A stretch of DNA of 64,000 nt from PHBD01 sp964578535. Its GTDB lineage: Bacteria; Desulfobacterota; Syntrophia; Syntrophales; PHBD01. This document shows positions 1 to 8,053 of the stretch, piece after piece. Location of the stretch: assembly GCA_964578535.1 (NCBI GenBank), contig CAZODI010000011.1, positions 1 through 64,000 of the forward strand, read 5' to 3'. Position 1 is the first letter of the stretch, and each line of letters starts with the position of its first letter. A model generated the notes under the pieces. That model was not told where the DNA came from. It searched no databases and saw nothing but the letters and a program-made list of their open reading frames with translations. A program made the position numbers and the translations under genes.

Positions 1-54
1 AACCCTGGACATCCACCGCGTCAGGATGGCGCTCTCCCCCTGAGCTACGTGCCT
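1..54 (-). tRNA. tRNA-Val(GAC), 3' part cut by window start
   Basis: Read on the minus strand this has a D-arm (GCTC/GAGC around AGGGGGA), a 5-bp anticodon stem (CCATC/GGTGG with one T-G pair) and the loop CTGACGC, which puts GAC at the anticodon. The T-arm and acceptor 3' strand lie outside the window, so the 5' end at 54 is set by the usual seven bases before T8-A9. Confidence 0.85.
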
Positions 55-129
55 GTGGGATTCCCTGATTCGAAGGCTGGTACTTTTACCAATTCGATTT
101 TTCAAAGTCAAGGCAAATATGAAACAAAA

Positions 130-711
130 TTACACAGACCGGGGCTTTTGCTGCTGGTTGATCTGCTGCACGCCGACCGTGATGTAGTGAAAACCGGAAG
201 CAACCGTGAAAAACGCGGTGATCCAGATCAGCCCCTCCATAACGGAAGCAGCCACGGAGCCGGGAACCGCACGGGAAACCAGGAACACGAATACCGTAAG
301 AATCTGCACGGCCGTTGTCAGTTTGCCGATCAGAGCCGGCTGGATCTTATAGGACACGGACATGAGAGACAACACAGCCACGCCGATCAGAATGATGCAG
401 TCGCGGCTGATTACCACGACGGAAAGCCATCCCGGAAGGATCTTTTTCACGGCCAGCGTTACGTAACAGCTGATCATGAGGGCCTTGTCGGCAATAGGAT
501 CGAGATAGGAGCCCAGTACGGTCTGCTGGTTAAGCACCCGTGCCAGGTATCCATCCAAAATATCCGTCAGCCCCGAGATGAGAAACACCACGATCGCGAT
601 CTTGAAGGATCCCTGCATCAACAGAATGACGATGGCCGGCACCAGAACGATGCGCAGGATAGTCAGACTGTTGGGAATATTGATCCGTTCCTTCTTGTCC
701 GGAACCGTCAT
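130..711 (-). CDS. pgsA: CDP-diacylglycerol--glycerol-3-phosphate 3-phosphatidyltransferase
   Basis: Makes phosphatidylglycerol phosphate from CDP-diacylglycerol and glycerol-3-phosphate at the inner membrane, the first committed step to phosphatidylglycerol and cardiolipin. The 193-residue protein has the full CDP-alcohol phosphatidyltransferase motif DG-x2-AR-x8-G-x3-D-x3-D, with D53, G54, A57, R58, G67, D71 and D75. About five hydrophobic segments surround it, as in the family. Length is normal for PgsA. It lies 9 bp downstream of the FecR-domain gene on the same strand and could be cotranscribed, although the functions look unrelated. Phosphatidylglycerophosphate is the expected product; another CDP-alcohol transferase specificity is less likely. 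Confidence 0.93.
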   Translation of the reverse strand: MTVPDKKERINIPNSLTILRIVLVPAIVILLMQGSFKIAIVVFLISGLTDILDGYLARVLNQQTVLGSYLDPIADKALMISCYVTLAVKKILPGWLSVVVISRDCIILIGVAVLSLMSVSYKIQPALIGKLTTAVQILTVFVFLVSRAVPGSVAASVMEGLIWITAFFTVASGFHYITVGVQQINQQQKPRSV

Positions 712-720
712 GCGTCCTTT

Positions 721-1494
721 TTACCTGTTGGCTTCCTGATCCTGCTCCCTGTTCCAGTCCACCCACTCGTCCCGGTCCGCCTCCGGCGAGAACGAAAACG
801 GCTTCGATGCCACACCGTTCTTGTCGATCCGGATTTCCTGCAGGGATCGAACGATATAGGTCCATTCTTCCATGCTAACCTTGTGGGGCCCGGGAATCGG
901 CTTGGGTGCCGTCAATCGCATGGAAGGCTTCGCCTTGGACCTGATGTCTTCCATGGTCTTCCCGCCGCCCGCCACATTGACTTCTCCATCGTAAACCCGG
1001 ACCATCGCCGACTGGTCACTATCCACGTTCATGCGCCATACCGTTCCGCGGACCCCCGCCACGGCATTTTCACACGACATGTCGAACCGGCTTCGTCCTG
1101 TGAAGGTTTTGCTGACCTTGGCCCATGATCGCCCGAGGGACATGTGGAAACGTACGTCGCGGCTCCTGTCTGCTTCCGCCACGCTGATCTGCAGAATCTT
1201 GAAGCGCGTGTTGTCGGCGAAGCGGACCTGGGATCGGTCCGGCAGCGTCAGTTCCAGGCGGGAGCGACGGCCCGTCAAAACCTCATCTCCGCCGCTCAGG
1301 AGATCACCCGCCTTCAGTGAACGGGCTCCTTTTTTTCCGGGTGTCGTCACCGTCGCCGATCCCTGGAGGACGCTGACCACCGCCTGGCCGGGTCCGATCT
1401 TCAGAAAGGTCGCCCGGGCGGCTTGTACCGAATCCGATAGGATCAGCGCAACACAGACGGTCAATAAACCGGTTATCCAGATATGCTTTTTCAT
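721..1494 (-). CDS. FecR-domain exported protein
   Basis: A 257-residue exported protein with a FecR domain, the fold of the periplasmic FecR regulators, here without an anti-sigma N-terminus. The ATG at 1494 is chosen because a strong GGGGAGG lies just upstream and the protein then begins with a classic signal peptide (MKKHIWITGLL, cleavage near VQA-A). Residues about 45-180 carry the FecR pattern: GDxLxxGDEVxTG-like turns, a stretch on surface-exposed beta strands, and AGVRGTVW, the typical FecR core. No transmembrane helix follows, so it is probably periplasmic or surface-associated. It is last in an operon with a lipoprotein and a FlgT-like protein, suggesting an envelope structure. The exact role is unknown. 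Confidence 0.8.
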   Translation of the reverse strand: MKKHIWITGLLTVCVALILSDSVQAARATFLKIGPGQAVVSVLQGSATVTTPGKKGARSLKAGDLLSGGDEVLTGRRSRLELTLPDRSQVRFADNTRFKILQISVAEADRSRDVRFHMSLGRSWAKVSKTFTGRSRFDMSCENAVAGVRGTVWRMNVDSDQSAMVRVYDGEVNVAGGGKTMEDIRSKAKPSMRLTAPKPIPGPHKVSMEEWTYIVRSLQEIRIDKNGVASKPFSFSPEADRDEWVDWNREQDQEANR

Positions 1495-1584
1495 CTCGAC
1501 CTCCCCTTGCAACGGATAACGTCCGACCGGCGGGCTTTTCCGAATGGTCCGGCCGATTACGGGCACATGCCCGCTACCGGACGA

Positions 1585-2175
1585 TTATGCATCCGGCCCA
1601 TCCGGAAGCGTGGCCAAGGTCGTACTCACCAGTTCTCTCAGAAGCGGCTCGTAAATTCCAATTACGTCCTGTTGAAGCCATTTCCGGGTCACATGGAACG
1701 TTCGTTTCGACCTTGCCGCTTTCATTTGCCAGAGAATCTCCCCACTCCGGGCGCTGCGAAGTGTGAATTGCACTGCCGTCGTGGTCTTGGCCGTGTTCAG
1801 GAAGAAGGAGGTACCGCATGTTTCCACGGTGATGAACAGGATCGCATCGACTCCCAGTGCACCGCCCAGCGACCGGGCGGATGCCTCTCCGTCCCGGATC
1901 TCCACCCCCGCTGCAGCCAGCCGCTCGTCGATACCTGCAACCGGGAGTTTTGGGTACCCCTTGAAATAAAGCTCTTCCATCGTCCTGTCTCTCAGGATCT
2001 TCCCTCCCGCCGGGTCGACCTCTTTCGAGGCCTGAATGGGCGGCACCACGGCAACCAGCCGCGTACCCCTTTTGGAGAAGTCGTCGACAAGCGTATACGG
2101 CGCCTTTGAACCGCACCCGGCGAGGAGGATCAGTGCAGCCAGCAGGAGAAGAATCCGGATTGTTCTGGTCATCAA
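1585..2175 (-). CDS. outer-membrane lipoprotein, GNA1162/DUF799-like
   Basis: A 196-residue lipoprotein with a signal sequence ending in the lipobox LLAGC (Cys21). The body resembles the GNA1162 (DUF799) lipoproteins, a fold related to LpoB and the CsgG nucleotide-binding-like domain: a VVPP strand after the linker, a GVDAILFITVE strand, and an amphipathic C-terminal helix. It starts 9 bp after the FlgT-like gene and precedes the FecR gene by about 90 bp. In this context it is probably the outer-membrane anchor of an envelope assembly. Family assignment comes from motif appearance and is moderate; the substrate or partner is unknown. Confidence 0.7.
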   Translation of the reverse strand: MMTRTIRILLLLAALILLAGCGSKAPYTLVDDFSKRGTRLVAVVPPIQASKEVDPAGGKILRDRTMEELYFKGYPKLPVAGIDERLAAAGVEIRDGEASARSLGGALGVDAILFITVETCGTSFFLNTAKTTTAVQFTLRSARSGEILWQMKAARSKRTFHVTRKWLQQDVIGIYEPLLRELVSTTLATLPDGPDA

Positions 2176-2184
2176 TACTTCCTT

Positions 2185-2919
2185 TCAGGGCAGGAATTCG
2201 AAATCCAGGCGGTCGGGCATTTCGGGGTCTTTCCGAACCCGGAAAAGTCCCGAAGATTCGATATGTTTCGCAAGCGCCCCCGGTGTTTCAACCGTCTCCA
2301 CATCCAGCCATACCTCGTCCAGGGCAACCTTCCTAGGGAGGACCTGCCTGACACCGGGTATTCCGGACAACGCCTCGCGAACCCTCACGTAGCGGTCAAA
2401 CCGGCCGATACCGCCCACTCGAACGGCCATTCGACGTTGCGGAGCTTCGGCGATCCCCTCCCGCCGTCCCCCCATTTTCCTCAGATCCTGAACCAGAAAC
2501 TCAGAGATGACGGCAACCCGCAATTGCACACTGTAGATTCCTCCATCCGGTCCTTCCTCCAGAACGGAAAAGGTATCCACATAGCGGTCATGGCGGGCAA
2601 GGAGCCGATCCGAGCCCGGAGGAAGCTTCCCCGTGTCTTCGATCTTCAGGACATCCAGGAGGACCTGCCGGACCGCCTTCCTCTGGGCATCACGAACTGC
2701 GCCCTCCCTGGCCCTCGCCAGATCCGTGCCTCGAATCTGCGCCGTTCCGCGCGCCTCGACATGGATGACGGTAATATCATCCTGTGCAAAAGCAGGGATC
2801 GCCCCCGGGAACAGCATGAGTAAGAGAGATAATAAAACTGCCGGCCGACGGAGTCTCCATGTTTCAGCGCCCGATCGGGACATGGTCTTAGGGATTGTCC
2901 GCCGCTTTGAGCTTTTCAA
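2185..2919 (-). CDS. exported protein with FlgT N-terminal (LPP20-like) domain
   Basis: A 244-residue exported protein. A basic N-terminus and hydrophobic stretch (residues 24-45, cleavage near AFA-Q) form a signal peptide. The mature part begins with ARGTAQIRGTDLARAREGA followed by a conserved amphipathic helix (RDAQRKAVRQVLLD), the pattern of the FlgT N-terminal or LPP20 domain of flagellar and envelope proteins. The start could be the TTG at 2919, with GGAGG close upstream and a 32-bp overlap with the previous gene, or the ATG at 2883. No flagellar genes are nearby, so a non-flagellar envelope role with the adjacent lipoprotein is more likely. Function is not established. Confidence 0.7.
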   Translation of the reverse strand: MKSSKRRTIPKTMSRSGAETWRLRRPAVLLSLLLMLFPGAIPAFAQDDITVIHVEARGTAQIRGTDLARAREGAVRDAQRKAVRQVLLDVLKIEDTGKLPPGSDRLLARHDRYVDTFSVLEEGPDGGIYSVQLRVAVISEFLVQDLRKMGGRREGIAEAPQRRMAVRVGGIGRFDRYVRVREALSGIPGVRQVLPRKVALDEVWLDVETVETPGALAKHIESSGLFRVRKDPEMPDRLDFEFLP

Positions 2920-3214
2920 TTTCCTCCCGGATCACCCTTTCCGCAATGGTCGGGATCATCTCCCTGGCCAGGCGCTCTGCAATTTCCGTAACCTGCTGGA
3001 GGACCATGTCCCGGAGAGCCGGATCGGCAACGGCCCGGAGGGGGACATCTTTCACCACGTCCGTAAGATCGTGGATCTTCCTTGTTTCAGAGGCGGAAGC
3101 CCTCGTTGACGGAGAAAGAGCTTCACGGCTTTCAGAAAGGACGGCTCCCTCTTCCAGGACGTCCACCAGATCGATGATCCTGCGGCTGCCTCCCTGTATT
3201 TCCGTTCCCGCCAT
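2888..3214 (-). CDS. small hypothetical protein with conserved C-terminal helix
   Basis: A 108-residue soluble protein; the ATG at 3214 has GGAGGG about 8 bp upstream. It has a polar N-terminal half (a VDVLEEG segment) and a helical C-terminus ending IPTIAERVIREEIEKLK. C-terminal helices of this type occur in several deltaproteobacterial response-regulator-like and PopZ-like proteins, where they may mediate oligomerization or docking; that parallel is only by eye. It heads the operon with the FlgT-like, lipoprotein and FecR genes and overlaps the next gene if that uses its TTG start. I do not recognise a specific family. Confidence 0.6.
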   Translation of the reverse strand: MAGTEIQGGSRRIIDLVDVLEEGAVLSESREALSPSTRASASETRKIHDLTDVVKDVPLRAVADPALRDMVLQQVTEIAERLAREMIPTIAERVIREEIEKLKAADNP

Positions 3215-3365
3215 GGTCTTCCCTCCGTGTCCCCATCCGATTTCCCGGCCACACCGGCCTTCCCGGTCGGACAGCGGCGCAAAAGGTATCATAACTCCCA
3301 ATGGGCTTCAAGCGGATAACCGAATCCGAACCATTAGATTTGCATGGGAAGAAAGCCTGTCTCCG

Positions 3366-4217
3366 TCAGGACGGGCCGTTCCTGTCCGTATGGCGGACAA
3401 TCAGTCCATAGGCCCTTTTCTTCGGGATTCCCAAACAGCGGCAGGCCTCTGCTGCAAGGTCACGACTCGACTGAATACCCCTGCGCCGGGCTTCCTCGAG
3501 AACCTGGAGGATTGACTCATCCGTCACCTCCCCGGCCGAGTCCGGACACCCGTCGACCAGCACGACAACCTCCCCTTTCACCCCCCGCGCGGACAGAGAC
3601 TCCAGCAGCGTCCCCAGGGTCCCCCGGAGGATCTCTTCATGGATCTTGGTCAGTTCCCTGGCCACCACGGCTTTCCTGTCCCCCAGGACGGCCGCCATGT
3701 CCCGGATGGACTCCGTCAGTCGGGCCGGGGATTCGTAAAACAGGAGCGTCCCTTCCTCCGCCTTCAACGATTCAAGGAACCGGCGGCGGGCAGGCGGACG
3801 TGCTGGAAGAAACCCTGCAAACAGGAACCGGTTCATGGGAAGCCCGGATACGCAGAGGGCTGCAATCGACGCGGTCGGCCCCGGGACGGGAACCACGGGG
3901 ATGCTCGCCTGGATCGCGCCGTTGACGAGCACGTAACCGGGATCGGAGATCCCCGGGGTGCCGGCATCCGCCACATAGGCGATGTCCTGCCCTTCCTGGA
4001 GACGCCGGATCAGGGACGGCGTGCGGCTGCGCTCCGTATGATCGTAAAGGCTGACCAGGGGAGTCCGGATTCCATAGGCATTCAGGAGCTTCTTCGTCCG
4101 GCGGGTGTCCTCCGCCGCGATGCAGTGCACCTCTTTCAGGATCCGGAGCGCCCTCAGGGTCACATCCTCCAGGTTTCCAATGGGAGTCGCCACAATGTAC
4201 AGCGTTGCCGTCGGCAT
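3366..4217 (-). CDS. rsmI: 16S rRNA (cytidine(1402)-2'-O)-methyltransferase
   Basis: Methylates the ribose 2'-OH of C1402 in the 16S rRNA decoding centre using SAM. The 283-residue protein is family length and starts with LYIVATPIGNLEDVTLRAL, the RsmI signature, followed by EDTRRTKKLL (residues 36-45) and GTPGISDPG (86-94). The tetrapyrrole-methylase fold and VPGPTA loop are clear. The C-terminal region (about 200-283) matches the RsmI extension. It stands alone, about 150 bp upstream of the small-protein operon and divergent from the UDP-sugar genes. Confidence 0.96.
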   Translation of the reverse strand: MPTATLYIVATPIGNLEDVTLRALRILKEVHCIAAEDTRRTKKLLNAYGIRTPLVSLYDHTERSRTPSLIRRLQEGQDIAYVADAGTPGISDPGYVLVNGAIQASIPVVPVPGPTASIAALCVSGLPMNRFLFAGFLPARPPARRRFLESLKAEEGTLLFYESPARLTESIRDMAAVLGDRKAVVARELTKIHEEILRGTLGTLLESLSARGVKGEVVVLVDGCPDSAGEVTDESILQVLEEARRRGIQSSRDLAAEACRCLGIPKKRAYGLIVRHTDRNGPS

Positions 4218-4418
4218 GACTGCATCCCCTTTTCGATTGACATATCAATGTGTTTTATGGTTAAAAGCCACCGCCTTGGAATCGTCCGGATGCCGAATGG
4301 GCTCCCGTCCCCTGTGGTCTGCACGGCACCGACGGAGCCGTTTCCAGGCCGACGGAGAGATACTCATAGCAACCTCCCCGGGAAAAGCCAACGCCAAAGA
4401 AATCGGAGCGTCTCCGCC

Positions 4419-5363
4419 ATGACTGTGAAAAAAAGGGTTCTCGTTACCGGCGGCGCCGGTTTTCTCGGTTCACACCTCTGCGATGCCCTGATTGCAAAAG
4501 GCGAGGAGGTCATCTGCCTGGACAATTTCTTCACGGGCAGCAAGGACAACATCCGGCATCTGCTTTCCCACGACCGGTTCGAACTGATCCGCCACGACAC
4601 CACGAACCCGATCTACCTGGAGGTCGACGAGATCTACAACCTTGCCTGTCCGGCGTCTCCGGTTCATTACCAGTACAACCCCATCAAGACCGTCAAGACA
4701 AACGTACTCGGGACAATCCACACCCTGGGCATCGCGAAGCGCGTCCGGGCGAAGATCCTGCTCGCATCCACCTCGGAGGTCTACGGCGATCCGGAGGAGC
4801 ATCCCCAGCGGGAAAGCTACTGGGGCCGGGTGAATCCGATCGGCATCCGGAGCTGTTACGACGAGGGGAAGCGGGCCGCCGAGTGCCTGATGATGGACTA
4901 CCACCGGCAGAACGGGGTCCGAATCAAGATCGCCCGGATCTTCAACACCTATGGACCAAGAATGGCCCTTAATGACGGCCGGGTGGTGAGCAACCTGATC
5001 CTGCAGGCACTCCGAAGCGAAGACCTGACCATCTACGGTGACGGATCCCAGACGCGGTCGTTTTGCTACGTCGATGACATGATCGCGGGACTGGAGCGGC
5101 TCATGAGCACGCCCGACGACTGCACCGGTCCGATCAATATTGGAAATCCCGCTGAATTCACGATCCTGTCCCTTGCGGAGGAGATCCTCCGCCTGACCGG
5201 ATCCAGATCGAGGATCGTTCACCGTCCCCTGCCCCAAGACGATCCGGTTCAGCGTAAACCCGACATCACCCAGGCTCGGAGCCTCCTCGACTGGAATCCT
5301 TCCATCCAGCTGGAAGAAGGGCTCCGGAGGACCATCGCCTACTTCCGCAGCACCATCGAGTGA
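4419..5363 (+). CDS. uxs: UDP-glucuronate decarboxylase (UDP-xylose synthase)
   Basis: Converts UDP-glucuronate to UDP-xylose and CO2 with bound NAD+. The 314-residue protein is an extended SDR: GGAGFLG at residues 11-17, STSEVYGDP at 117-125 and the YxxxK pair Y147/K151. NPIGIRSCYDEGKR is characteristic of UXS and separates it from GalE and RmlB. The ATG at 4419 gives the N-terminus expected by homology; longer upstream reading frame is not coding-like. It sits 14 bp before UDP-glucose dehydrogenase, which makes its substrate, so the two form a UDP-glucose to UDP-xylose operon, probably for capsule, LPS or exopolysaccharide. Confidence 0.92.
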   Translation: MTVKKRVLVTGGAGFLGSHLCDALIAKGEEVICLDNFFTGSKDNIRHLLSHDRFELIRHDTTNPIYLEVDEIYNLACPASPVHYQYNPIKTVKTNVLGTIHTLGIAKRVRAKILLASTSEVYGDPEEHPQRESYWGRVNPIGIRSCYDEGKRAAECLMMDYHRQNGVRIKIARIFNTYGPRMALNDGRVVSNLILQALRSEDLTIYGDGSQTRSFCYVDDMIAGLERLMSTPDDCTGPINIGNPAEFTILSLAEEILRLTGSRSRIVHRPLPQDDPVQRKPDITQARSLLDWNPSIQLEEGLRRTIAYFRSTIE

Positions 5364-5377
5364 GTTCAGGAGAGAAC

Positions 5378-6754
5378 ATGCCTTACAACCGAAACATCCT
5401 CTGCATCGGAGCCGGCTACGTGGGCGGCCCCACGATGGCCATGATCGCCCTCAAGTGCCCCGATTACCGGGTGACCGTGGTGGACATCAACGCAGAGCGA
5501 ATCGCTGCCTGGAATTCCGACAGACTGCCCATCTACGAACCGGGTCTGGATGAAGTCGTCCGGGCCGTCCGGGGGAAGAATCTTTTTTTCAGCACGGACA
5601 TCGAAAAGGGGATCCGCGAGAACGACATCATCTTCGTGAGCGTCAACACCCCTACGAAGACCTTCGGCGTCGGCGCCGGCATGGCCGCCGATCTTCAGTA
5701 CTGGGAAAAGACCGCCCGCCAGATCCTGCGGTACGCCGAAACCCCGAAGATCGTCATCGAGAAAAGCACCCTCCCGGTCAAGACGGCCCAGGCCATGGAA
5801 AGCATCCTCCACCATACCGGAAACGGCGTATGGTTCGAGGTCCTGTCGAATCCCGAGTTCCTGGCGGAGGGATCGGCCATCCGGGACCTCCAGACACCGG
5901 ACCGCGTGCTCATCGGGTCGCGGGAGACGGAGAGGGGTCTCCGGGCCAGGCAGATCCTCGTGGACATCTACGCCTCCTGGGTTCCCCGGGAACGGATCAT
6001 CACCTCCAATATCTGGAGCAGCGAGCTTTCCAAGCTCGTCTCCAACGCCTTCCTTGCCCAGAGGATCTCCTCCATCAATGCCATTTCCGCCCTCTGCGAG
6101 AAGACCGATGCCGACGTCGAGGAAGTCGCCCGGGCCGTCGGCATGGACAGCCGGATCGGCCCCAAGTTCCTCAATGCGAGCATCGGGTTCGGGGGCTCCT
6201 GCTTCAAGAAGGACATCCTCAATCTCGTGTACCTCTGCCGCCACTACGGCCTCGACGACGTGGCCTCTTACTGGGAAAGCGTCGTCCGCATCAACGAATA
6301 CCAGCAGTCACGCTTCATGAGCACGATGCTGGCGGCCATGTTCAACACCCTGGCGGGAAAGCGGATCTGCCTGTTCGGCTTCGCCTTCAAGGCCAATACG
6401 GGGGACACCCGGGAAAGCCCGGCGATCTTCATCGCCCGCAGGCTGCTGGAGGAAAAGGCGAACGTGGTCATCACGGATCCGCAGGCACTCGACAGTGCAC
6501 GGGCGGATCTGAGCAGTGCCGTCGGGGACATCCGCTATGTCGCAGACCCCTACGAAGCGGCGGCGGGATGCCATGCCATCGCCGTCATGACCGAATGGGA
6601 CCTGTACCGGCAGCTGGACTACCGGCGGATCTTCCACAGCATGGAGAAACCGGCCTTCCTTTTCGACGGGCGGAACATCCTCGATCATCGCGGGTGTTTC
6701 GATCTCGGCTTCAACGTGTTCCCCCTGGGGAAACCACCGCTCAAGCATTTTTGA
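5378..6754 (+). CDS. ugd: UDP-glucose 6-dehydrogenase, animal-type
   Basis: Oxidizes UDP-glucose to UDP-glucuronate with two NAD+. The ATG at 5378 follows AGGAGA at the right distance; a GTG at 5360 is possible but would add an unconserved tail. The 458-residue protein has GAGYVGG at 11-17, FLAEGSAI near 161, and GFGGSCFKKDI with the catalytic Cys275. NTPTKTFGVGAG is typical of the long eukaryote-like and class II bacterial UGDHs rather than the shorter E. coli type (about 388 residues). It is paired with the UXS gene. Confident on function. Confidence 0.95.
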   Translation: MPYNRNILCIGAGYVGGPTMAMIALKCPDYRVTVVDINAERIAAWNSDRLPIYEPGLDEVVRAVRGKNLFFSTDIEKGIRENDIIFVSVNTPTKTFGVGAGMAADLQYWEKTARQILRYAETPKIVIEKSTLPVKTAQAMESILHHTGNGVWFEVLSNPEFLAEGSAIRDLQTPDRVLIGSRETERGLRARQILVDIYASWVPRERIITSNIWSSELSKLVSNAFLAQRISSINAISALCEKTDADVEEVARAVGMDSRIGPKFLNASIGFGGSCFKKDILNLVYLCRHYGLDDVASYWESVVRINEYQQSRFMSTMLAAMFNTLAGKRICLFGFAFKANTGDTRESPAIFIARRLLEEKANVVITDPQALDSARADLSSAVGDIRYVADPYEAAAGCHAIAVMTEWDLYRQLDYRRIFHSMEKPAFLFDGRNILDHRGCFDLGFNVFPLGKPPLKHF

Positions 6755-6773
6755 TATCGAAGAAGGAACCATC

Positions 6774-7982
6774 ATGGATACGGAACGGATTGATCGCCTT
6801 GCCCAGTCGGGCGCCACAAAAATCGTTTTCCTCGTCATGGACGGCCTGGGGGGACTGCCCGCCCCCGGCGGAACGGATACGGAGCTGGAGGCGGCCCGGA
6901 CGCCCCATCTCGACGCCCTCGCCAGGGAAGGAGTCTGCGGCCTGCTGGACCCCGTCGGCCCGGGAATCACTCCCGGCAGCGGACCGGCGCACTTCGCCCT
7001 CTTCGGCTACGACCCGGTGAAGAACAACATCGGCCGCGGAATCCTGGAAGGGGCCGGCATCGACTACCCCATGACGGAAAAGGACCTGCTGATCCGGGTC
7101 AACTTCGCCACCATGGACCGGGACGGACTCGTCATCGACCGTCGCGCCGGCCGGATCGACAACGAGACGAACCGCCGCGTGTGCCGCAAGCTTCAGGAGG
7201 GGATCCGCCTACGGTCCGGCGTGCCGTTCTTCTTCGAACCCGTGAAGGAGCATCGGGCCCTCCTCGTCCTCCGGGACGAGGGTCTCCGGGATGAAATCGA
7301 GGAGACGGATCCCCAGAAAACGGGGAAGCCGCCGCTTCCTCCCCGGGCGATTGCACCGGAAGCGCTCGGAACCGAATCGGTCCTCTCGGAATTGGTGAAC
7401 GAGGCCCGGCGGGTTCTCGCGGACGAGGAGAAGGCAAATATGGTCCTCCTGCGCGGTTACGCGAAGTACCGCAAGTTTCCGAGCCTGTCGGAGCGGTTCA
7501 AGTTGAATCCCCTGGCCATCGCCTCCTATCCCATGTACCGGGGAATCGCCCGTCTCCTGGGCATGACGGTCCACGCGCCGACGGAGACGATCGCCGACGA
7601 GTTCGAGGCGCTCCGCGCGTCCTTCGGGAAGCATGATTTCTTCTTCGTCCACGTCAAGCCGACGGACTCTCGCGGGGAGGACGGCAATTTCGACGCTAAG
7701 GTGAAGGTGATCGAAGAGGTGGACGCCCTGCTGCCGCGCATCCTCGAGCTCAAGCCGGATGTGCTGGTGGTGACGGGCGATCATTCCACGCCGGCCGCCC
7801 TGAGCGGCCACAGCTGGCATCCCGTCCCGGTCCTCCTGTCGGCCGGAACCTGCCGGCCCGACCGGGTGGAGCGCTTCGGGGAAAGGGACTGCATTGGGGG
7901 CGGCCTCGGTCACATCCCCATGGTCAACCTCATGGCCCTGGCCCTCGCCCATGCGGGAAGGCTGGAGAAATTCGGAGCCTGA
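6774..7982 (+). CDS. apgM: 2,3-bisphosphoglycerate-independent phosphoglycerate mutase (ApgM type)
   Basis: Interconverts 3- and 2-phosphoglycerate. The 402-residue protein belongs to the short archaeal-type (ApgM) branch of the alkaline phosphatase superfamily: VFLVMDGLGG with metal-binding D23, GPGITPGSGPAHFALFGYD around residues 62-80, and a C-terminal metal site in VVTGDHSTPAAL and SGHSWHPVP. It lies 20 bp after ugd with its own ATG, so it may be read through from the UDP-sugar operon. A strong bidirectional terminator hairpin follows it. The family includes phosphonopyruvate-decarboxylase-like members, but the sequence fits the mutases. Confidence 0.88.
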   Translation: MDTERIDRLAQSGATKIVFLVMDGLGGLPAPGGTDTELEAARTPHLDALAREGVCGLLDPVGPGITPGSGPAHFALFGYDPVKNNIGRGILEGAGIDYPMTEKDLLIRVNFATMDRDGLVIDRRAGRIDNETNRRVCRKLQEGIRLRSGVPFFFEPVKEHRALLVLRDEGLRDEIEETDPQKTGKPPLPPRAIAPEALGTESVLSELVNEARRVLADEEKANMVLLRGYAKYRKFPSLSERFKLNPLAIASYPMYRGIARLLGMTVHAPTETIADEFEALRASFGKHDFFFVHVKPTDSRGEDGNFDAKVKVIEEVDALLPRILELKPDVLVVTGDHSTPAALSGHSWHPVPVLLSAGTCRPDRVERFGERDCIGGGLGHIPMVNLMALALAHAGRLEKFGA

Positions 7983-7991
7983 ATCACAACG

Positions 7992-8025
7992 AACGGGGGG
8001 ACCGATATGAAATCGATCCCCCCGT
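7992..8025. terminator. bidirectional terminator hairpin
   Basis: A near-perfect inverted repeat, AACGGGGGGACCGAT paired with ATCGATCCCCCCGTT around a short loop, in the 71 bp between the convergent apgM and acyl-CoA ligase genes. There is no long T run on either side. Confidence 0.7.
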
Positions 8026-8053
8026 TTCCTGTCTCGGCTGTCGGAAAACCTGA

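Noticed and set aside
49..1128. Long plus-strand frame over pgsA and FecR genes
   Set aside because: It is the antisense shadow of two recognised genes in GC-rich DNA; no SD and no homology.
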